Assembly: GCA_000499405.2 (NCBI GenBank) | Contig: HG738137.1 | Coordinates: 16,603,601-16,667,600 of the forward strand | Direction: 5' to 3' | DNA length: 64,000 nt | DNA from: Onchocerca volvulus | Lineage: Eukaryota > Nematoda > Chromadorea > Rhabditida > Onchocercidae | Shown here: in pieces, positions 57,000-64,000 of the stretch | Numbering within the stretch: the first letter of the stretch is position 1 | Layout of the letters: the number at the start of each line of letters is the position of its first letter | Program-made: the position numbers and the translations under genes | Notes under the pieces: model-generated | What the model was told of the DNA's origin: nothing | The model's database searches: none | The model's input: only the letters and a program-made list of their open reading frames with translations

Positions 57000-59274
57000 A
57001 TCAATGAAGTGATACGGAAGAAAGCATGAAATGAATATTTTAGGCAAGTTATAGATATTATTAGAATATTTTATGTTTAAAAAAAAAAAAAAAGGAATAG
57101 AATTTAAAATGTAAGGTTTGAAATTAAAATTTTCTTTTCCTTTTTTTTTTGTTGAAAATTTCACGAGAAAAAATTGAAATAGATCGAATTTTCAGAAACA
57201 TTCAAAATTTGTCGCTATTTGTCTTCCCAAAATTTCTTATTCCATAAAATTCATTTGAATTATTTATATGGAAATTTTAAGACAAATAATGAATCACTGA
57301 ACAGCATATATTCCATTTTCAATTTCATCATTTGCTAATTTTAATAACTTTTCCCAGAAGCAACTTTAAAAGAAAAAAAAGTTTTGATTCGAAAATTGCT
57401 CTTTCCATAGATAATATTTTATTTTCTTCAATAATTTCTCATTTTATGAAATCAGTTCTTTCTTTTTTTTTTTTTTTTTTTTGTTTGACAAAATTTGCAT
57501 TTTTTTTTTGGAACGAAGTATATATTATTTAATTCTATCTTCATCTAAAGCAACCAAAAAAAGCTTTAACAGGAAAATTGCGATTTTCTACATTATTTTC
57601 TTCGGTAATTTTTCAATTCATAAACTTTGTATCTTTTTTTTTCTTTTTTGGTCGAACAATGTCAATGTCATCTTCCGTCAGAAAAAAAAAAAAAAAAAAA
57701 GAAACTTTCTTTTCTTCAAGTACCCATTTCTGTCAGTAAACTGCATATCGTCAAAAAATTAAATTCGAAAAGGAACTTTTATAATTGACTTCTAAAATCT
57801 ATTACTTTAATTCGAATATAATTTTAATTCCCATTCTTTTATTCGCGCAGCCAACATCATTTTAATTTCAAATTTATGAAAAAATTGAAAAATAGCATAT
57901 ATATGATAGAAACAAATTGAAAGATTGTTAATTTAAATTGGTATGGAAGCAAAAAAAAAACTAGTTGAAATTATATTAATGACGAGAAAATTTTATAATT
58001 TTTCTAAATTATTTCTAATTCATTGATTTTCTTTAGCCAGTAACAAAAAAGTGAAAATTTTCATGCAAAGAATTGTTAAACTATTTGAAATATTTGTAAT
58101 TTAGCAAAGAAATAATTGTAATACATATAAAAATGATTACTTTTTATAATTTATTTCCAATAAAATATATTTGATTTTAGCAAATTGGATCCAAATTCAA
58201 CAAATTTGTTCACTTTTTCTCATTGATTGCAAAATTTTGGATGCAATCAATGCAGATGATTTTCATATTTAACGCCAAATTGCGGTAATATCTAATAAAT
58301 TTATGATTCAATTTATGATTCACAGTTTCATCTTAATATTTCTATTCAAAAAAATTACTCAACTTATCGTCATGTTATTGAATAATAATGGGAAGCGAAA
58401 CTTTGATAAGAAAAATTGCACATGAAAAACCAGAAATATGATAGAAATCAAGAATTATTTAAATTTAAACTTTATCTATGACATTTTTAGAGAGGAAATT
58501 CAAAGTTAATTCCTCGAATCGATAATAAGATGTGGATGAGATAGGACATGATTTCATAATTAGAAATCATGTATATTTTGCATAACATAATGGCCAAGTT
58601 ATCACTCTTATCGCAACAATTCGCAAATTTCCATGTCTTATTCTGCAACAAACTGGATAATAAGCTATTAATGATGAGATTCCCTTTTTTTTCTTTTTTT
58701 TTTTTCATTGCATTTTAAATGATCTATTTGTCAATTTATTGCTCTGATATCTGTCATTCATGATTATATTTTCCGTTACGGCCATTGACTATTGCGACCT
58801 TCCCACTCATTAGAAAAATTCTACAAAATCGGATTAAACCAATCTACTATTGCAATCAGTTAAAATTAGCTACCGTACTTAATCAGCTCAAACGGGTTAA
58901 ATAATGCTTATTTCTGAGAGGATTTTTTGTCGTACAGGGAGAAAAGATATTTTTGATAAGAGACAAAGAAATTAATTTGGGACATCTAATTATTTTGTTT
59001 GATAATGGCAATGAAAAACTTTGATATTTCACTGTAAATTCCAACTTCTTTTACCTAGTTTGCATTATTTGACGATTTTTCTCCGATGAAAATTGACTGA
59101 ATTAAATATCTTAATTGCCGAATGTAAAAAATCTAACGAATAATCTATGATCGCTAATTGACACAGTTTTGCATGAAATTGTGACAATTTGTAACTTTTT
59201 GCATTCAAATTTCCGATAAAAAATGCTGATAACCCTTATCATAAGTTAAAATTTTTACTGAAAAAACTATACAT
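57000..59274. other. non-coding flank downstream of kynureninase
   Basis: AT-rich with long T and A tracts. No exon was recognised on either strand. Confidence 0.5.
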
Positions 59275-59280
59275 TTTATT
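59275..59280 (-). terminator. poly(A) signal of the kynureninase gene
   Basis: The minus strand reads AATAAA about 106 bases beyond the kynureninase stop codon at 59386-59388. Confidence 0.5.
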
Positions 59281-59385
59281 CGCATATTATACTACACGAA
59301 AGAAATTTTTTTTAATTAAAAAATTAGAAATTATTAAATGAATACAAAGCTCCTATTTTTTTTCGCATTATAATTAGAATCATAG

Positions 59386-62300
59386 TTATTTCTCACGATC
59401 ACCTTCGACAACAATTAATGAATCTAACAATGCTCGCATGAAACGGTGGACATCGGTATAATTATTATATAAATGTACTGGTGTCACACGTATCACGTCA
59501 GGATATCGTTTATCCACCTAGAAAATGTTTGAATGAAAAAAGTTACGTAACAAGCCATTTTTCATACTTAGAAAACTTATGAACAAATATCTAGAATGAA
59601 AAAAAATTTTTTTTTAAAAATTAATCCATAATTTATATTGAACATACCACTACACCCCTTCTAACTAATTCTCCATATAAAAGTGATATATCAACGTTAA
59701 ATTTCAACGAAAGCTGGCATCCACGTTGCTCCGGATCAGATGGCGTTATGATGTTACACATTATCTGCAACAATGAAATGAGGGAGGAAAAAGAGAAAGA
59801 TTTATCAAATTAAAAATACAAGCATTTCTTCCAATAATCAACACGCTCTGTTCAAAAAACAGATAAATGTTCGAATAATTTAAACATATCGACCTCAACC
59901 ATGCATATTAAGTTAACCTTTTTAGTTCTCCTATTCAACGAAGATGGACTGAGGAAATGATTGATAAGGTATTCCAAATAGCCAGTAAGTAACATCGATT
60001 TTGTTCGTAAAGCCTGCATTGTTGTTTTCGAAAGCACCTGAAATAAAAAACTAAAAAGTAAATAGCTCAAAATTTTCTTGTTGGTCTAAATCAAATAATT
60101 AGTCAGTTACAACTTTTGTCATCCAACTTCGAGTTAATATATTGTTAAAAACTGAAGTTGAATTTAATATGGAGTAATTCCGAATATGCGAGAAATTAGC
60201 TTTGATTTATATATATATATATAAAACATCAGAATAATGTCTAAGATTGCGATTATTATTAATAACTCATTATTCAACTAATCAGTTTAGGTTAAAAAAA
60301 ACTTATTTTTAATTTGAAAAATATAATGTACTATTTATGAAGTTATTGAAGCGATATTACCTCTAAAAAAGCAATTAATGGAACCATAAGCATCATTGGT
60401 GGATTACTGATTCGGTAACCTGCTGCACCAATGTCCAAATCTAATTCTGGAACAAAATTTTTTGCTCAGTTTAAGGATCAATTTATCTGAATCACCAGTT
60501 CAGGCTGAGGTAAAAATTCATTTAGGATTTTGATGAAGAGAACTAGCAACTTTCACCTTTATCTAATCATTATATGTCTAATCCGCACAAAGCCCATTAA
60601 GCATATTGATCTGAAATTGCCGGATGGTTTTGGTTACCGCAGCATAGGGATATTAATGCTTGAAGATTATCGAAATATAATATGTGACAATATCTTAAAA
60701 ATCGAGTTTCAAACAAATTGAGAATACCTTACAGGCTAGTTAAAATAAGATTCGAACGAAAGAAGAGTAATATTATAAATGTGAAACTAACGATTATCCA
60801 TGATGAAACGTGTCTCCTTCTTGTGTCCCCACCAACCAACCATCCTTTCACGGTTGTCAGTTTCAAAACGTTTGTGCACGAAAAAGCCACCAATACCACC
60901 AGCACCGGAACAACTATACTTATATGTACACCAACAGGCAAAATCAACATCCCATTCATGTAATGATAACGGAATATTTGCAAACGCATGCGCCAAATTC
61001 CAACCAACAATGCATCCCTGGAAGCAGTAAAATAGAAACCTGATTCAATTAATTTATCCAATAGTCCTATAACAAATTGTAAATTTAATGTCATAATTTC
61101 AAGACAAACATAAACTAAGCAATATAAATTCGCTACAAGTTGGAAACTGTCTACGATTTGAAATCAAATTTAGAAAGAAAAGCTTGAAACACTTGCCTTA
61201 TCATGTCCGGCCTTGGTTATTTTCCTTATGTCAAAGAGTTGACCCGTAAAATAATGAATAGCACTAAACCAAATTATCGCTATTGCATCACCTTGCTCTT
61301 CAATTAAGGCTACAATATCTTCGTTTCGAATACAATCATCACCCTACAGAATGACAAATAAAATTTTTATAAATATTTTTGAACAAATTAACTAGTAATC
61401 TAAGATGGATTCTAAAGCTGAAAAAGAGATTGGAACATTCCTTTGCAATATCTCATTATCAAGACATTCGAACTCGATGAACTATATCTACGTAATGAAA
61501 AATAATAAAGCGTGTTTAGGCTTGAATTAGCTTTCATAACGTAAACTTCACTTATAAGTAGTACATCCAAAACTCAAAGCAATTTAAGAGTCCATATCAA
61601 TCTTTCAGCATTCGAATGTATAAAAAACTTACAGCTCGCGGTTGTATACAGATTAAACTTCCTTCGACATTAAGTCCTTTTAAACGAATTTGCGATTCGA
61701 TGGCATAATGATCTGAGGGAAATGCTTTTGATTCAATTAAGATTTTATAGCGTTTTGAAGTAGGTTTATAAAAAGCTGCCTGTAACAAAAAACTTTCAGG
61801 TTATATTACTCTATCTCAAAAAAGACACTTCTGAAAGTGAATTCGGATAACAAAAATGAAAAAAAACAAAGAACTTCGAGCTGCATTCTTGAAGAAAACA
61901 ATAGAAAAAATAGAAAAATTCAAGTTACACATTTGAATTCACAATTACTTCAGATCAAATATGGGAACTAATCGTTCACGATTAAAAACAAATTTGTAAC
62001 AAAATTTTTGATTCAGCTTAATTTTCTTCCAATTTTATTGAAATTATCACTCACCAATAAAATATGCAAATTAACGGTTAAACTATTCATTAAAGCTACT
62101 TCGGTTCGTTGGGCTCCAACCAATTCGGCAATACTATTCAGTATTGATTCATCACTTTGTGCCCACGCCAATGGTTCTTGTAAATGTCCAAAAACACCCC
62201 TAAAATTAATCAAAATGAAATGAAGCAATAAAAATTTCATAATTTTTTCCATTGGTCTAATTTTTCGTAAATTTTATGAGGAAATCATTTTTTTTTTTTA

Positions 62301-63145
62301 TTTCTCATTAAATTTAGGCTTGGACATCTGATCGAAAGAGAGATATATGCTTGAAGTTAAAGACTGGATGTAAATCTGAAAACATCACATGTAATCCAGA
62401 AGATGGAGAAATTTCTTATAACAATATATACTTACATGTTGGCCCATTTCTCAAATTGTTCATCCATAAGACGTTTCGTACCTTTTGGCATTAATCCTAA
62501 CGAATTACCACACATATAGATGGCATCTTCATTAGCATTTACTAATAATAAGTCAACTGTAAAAAAATATAGTTTATTACTACTAATGATAACATTTAGA
62601 ACAAACTCTGCACATTTTATGAGAATAGCATAAAACAGCCCTAATAAAGTTAACAGCCTAATATCAGTAGGAAAGTAGAAGTCAGATTAAATTTTGATTT
62701 TATCGGATTAAATTATTGTGTAGTATAGTTTGATCAGTGATCAGTGTTAACGGAAATATCTTATAAAATTTTATAAAATTGTGATAAAGCTATTTGGTTA
62801 CTTCTATCTGTTTTTCAATTTTTTGCTACCAATCTGTGTAATTTTTTTTTCGAAAAATTGACCCTATAACCATAAGATGACATTTTGATATTCGTTTTTT
62901 GAATATCAAAATATCCAAACTCACAAATATGAAACTCATCATTTCATTCAAAATTGTAAAGTTGAAAGTTTTTTCAAATAAAATAACTCACCATACGGTA
63001 AAGTTTTCATTTTCGGATAAGCAAATTCATTGCGTAGAAATTTCAATGGATCTGCATCATCCAATGCTTCGGCAAGATCAAATGAAGTAAGATCTGATAT
63101 GCCGATATCATGAGCAATACGTTGTAAATGAATTTGAATTTCCAT
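59386..63145 (-). CDS. kynu-1: kynureninase (PLP enzyme)
   Basis: Predicted 464-residue cytosolic enzyme that cleaves kynurenine or 3-hydroxykynurenine to (3-hydroxy)anthranilate and alanine. In nematodes 3-hydroxyanthranilate also feeds rhodoquinone synthesis. Exons, minus strand: 62992-63145, 62436-62556, 62055-62199, 61633-61779, 61197-61343, 60792-61017, 60361-60446, 59918-60037, 59648-59764, 59386-59517; every join keeps frame. Visible landmarks: [11 protein letters not shown] near the N-terminus, [36 protein letters not shown], the PLP pocket WDVDFACWC, the Schiff-base lysine K271 in [25 protein letters not shown], and a C-terminal ERGC-like QRGCQLSL with [10 protein letters not shown]. 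Length matches the human enzyme (465). The intron 61018-61196 has a GC donor. The start at 63145 lies 12 bases after a TTTTCAG acceptor, so the mRNA may be trans-spliced there or joined to the upstream exon at 63765-63931. Confidence 0.95.
61018..61196 (-). other. GC-AG intron in kynureninase
   Basis: The donor reads AAG|GCAAGT on the minus strand and the acceptor TTCCAG. Joining here gives ...GHDK then [11 protein letters not shown], which follows the kynureninase family. The nearest GT (four bases further into the intron) would shift the frame. Confidence 0.85.
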
Positions 63146-63157
63146 TCGTTTACTTCT

Positions 63158-63166
63158 CTGAAAATA
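63158..63166 (-). promoter_or_regulatory. acceptor before the kynureninase start (cis or spliced leader)
   Basis: ATTTTCAG on the minus strand ends at 63158, and the ATG follows after 12 bases. The bases between are open and in frame (RSKR). The site could take either the nematode spliced leader or the upstream exon that ends at 63765 in phase 0. Confidence 0.5.
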
Positions 63167-63371
63167 TCATCGAAATAAAGTTTCTTTTTCTGAGAGAAAA
63201 AAAAAAAACCTTTTTTGATTGCAAAATTTTATGACTTTTCGCGAAGTTTATATCAAATAGTATCAGCAATTTTCATACAAACCGGCACATGCAACACTCC
63301 CTAAACGCAACGTTTGTTCCCTTTATGCAAAACAAGTTTAACTATCATTTCAGTTGGTCATTTGGTCATTA

Positions 63372-63372
<1 letters not shown>

Positions 63373-63423
<51 letters not shown>
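63373..63423. repeat. 51-base poly(A) tract
   Basis: The longest homopolymer I see in the window. It lies between kynureninase and the next coding-like exon. Length in the assembly may not be exact. Confidence 0.95.
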
Positions 63424-63424
<1 letters not shown>

Positions 63425-63764
63425 GAAACAATGACATCCTAAATTGAGATTAATATGAAAAATCAAAAATATCTTTATGTTCTTAAAATTAACTCTCATA
63501 TAGTTAATTAAAAAATAATGAAAAAAAAAAAATGACTCATTGAAAAGTTATTAAAAAGCGGATAATCAAACTTTTAAAAAAAAGATATCGTATAATAAAT
63601 CTACTATCTAATGTCTGAAAAATATCTCAGAAGTAAAAATCGATTAAATCATCTGAGAAATGAAAACAATTAAAAAGGAATATCAATTTTAATATAAAAT
63701 CTATTCATATTTATCCACTCAAAAAAAAAAGAATATTTGGAAAAATATTTTGAAAATGATTAAC

Positions 63765-63931
63765 CGAAGGCTTAAAAGGACATTCCATTTTTTCTTCCGA
63801 TATATCGGCAAAAAGCGATTGCAACATCGAAAGTTCAAGTTTTCTATCTTGATCTTTACTTGTCCTTGATTCGTCAATATCATCATTAGCATGTATATCG
63901 TTAGATTTTTGGAGTTCAATTTCTTTGAATC
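63765..63931 (-). CDS. coding-looking exon upstream of kynureninase, unknown product
   Basis: Between an acceptor-like TTTTTGAAG and a donor G|GTTAAT, 167 bases are open in a frame reading FKEIELQKSNDIHANDDIDE and later ELSMLQSLFADISEEK, an acidic, charged and helical-looking segment. It ends in phase 0, so it could splice in frame to the exon at 63157 and extend kynureninase at the N-terminus. Alternatively it runs on to a TAA at about 63716 and ends a separate gene that starts beyond the window. Kynureninases do not normally have such a domain, so the second reading is at least as likely. No known domain is recognised. Confidence 0.5.
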
Positions 63932-64000
63932 CTTCAAAAATAGGTCAACACTGAACTAACTATCTAATTGAAATGTAGGTGTGTAATAACAAAATTTGAA

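Noticed and set aside
20372..59385. tRNA, rRNA, spliced-leader RNA and well-known nematode microRNAs
   Set aside because: I looked by eye for T-loop-like GGTTCGA words, the SL1 sequence and common seed families such as let-7 and lin-4, and found no credible match.

Overview
The window looks like nuclear DNA from a nematode. It is very AT-rich and crowded with A/T homopolymers. Genes are split by many introns ending in TTTCAG-type acceptors. At least two start codons sit a few bases behind a free acceptor that fits spliced-leader trans-splicing. A spirurid (filarial-type) worm would suit the composition, but this is inference; the sequence alone does not fix the species.

Layout. (1) 1-1330: mostly 3' flank, with one weak exon candidate. 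(2) 1331-5159, minus: a complete ten-exon MOF/KAT8-type MYST histone acetyltransferase (C. elegans mys-2 type). (3) 5160-6076: a short divergent promoter. (4) 6077-8987, plus: a complete six-exon MIC26/MIC27 (apolipoprotein O family) subunit of the mitochondrial MICOS complex. (5) 8988-12586: non-coding, with a long TTA microsatellite and one possible alternative terminal exon. (6) 12587-20371, minus: a ZP-domain, cuticlin-like single-pass membrane protein of about 13 exons; its 5' splice phase is not fully resolved. (7) 20372-59385: about 39 kb in which I find no convincing gene. It holds tandem repeats, hairpins, microsatellites and a dispersed short inverted-repeat element in three copies. 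(8) 59386-63145, minus: a complete ten-exon kynureninase, including one GC-AG intron whose use the reading frame requires. (9) 63765-63931, minus: a coding-looking exon upstream of it, which could be an N-terminal extension of kynureninase or the end of a neighbouring gene.

The genes are not an obvious pathway cluster. Two act on chromatin and mitochondrial inner-membrane shape, one on the cuticle or apical matrix, and one on tryptophan catabolism. In nematodes kynureninase also feeds rhodoquinone synthesis. All exon boundaries were read by hand from splice signals and frame continuity, without transcript data. I found no undescribed multi-gene system. The most unusual items are the gene-poor 39 kb block, the inverted-repeat element family, the enlarged chromobarrel loop of the acetyltransferase and the GC-AG intron.
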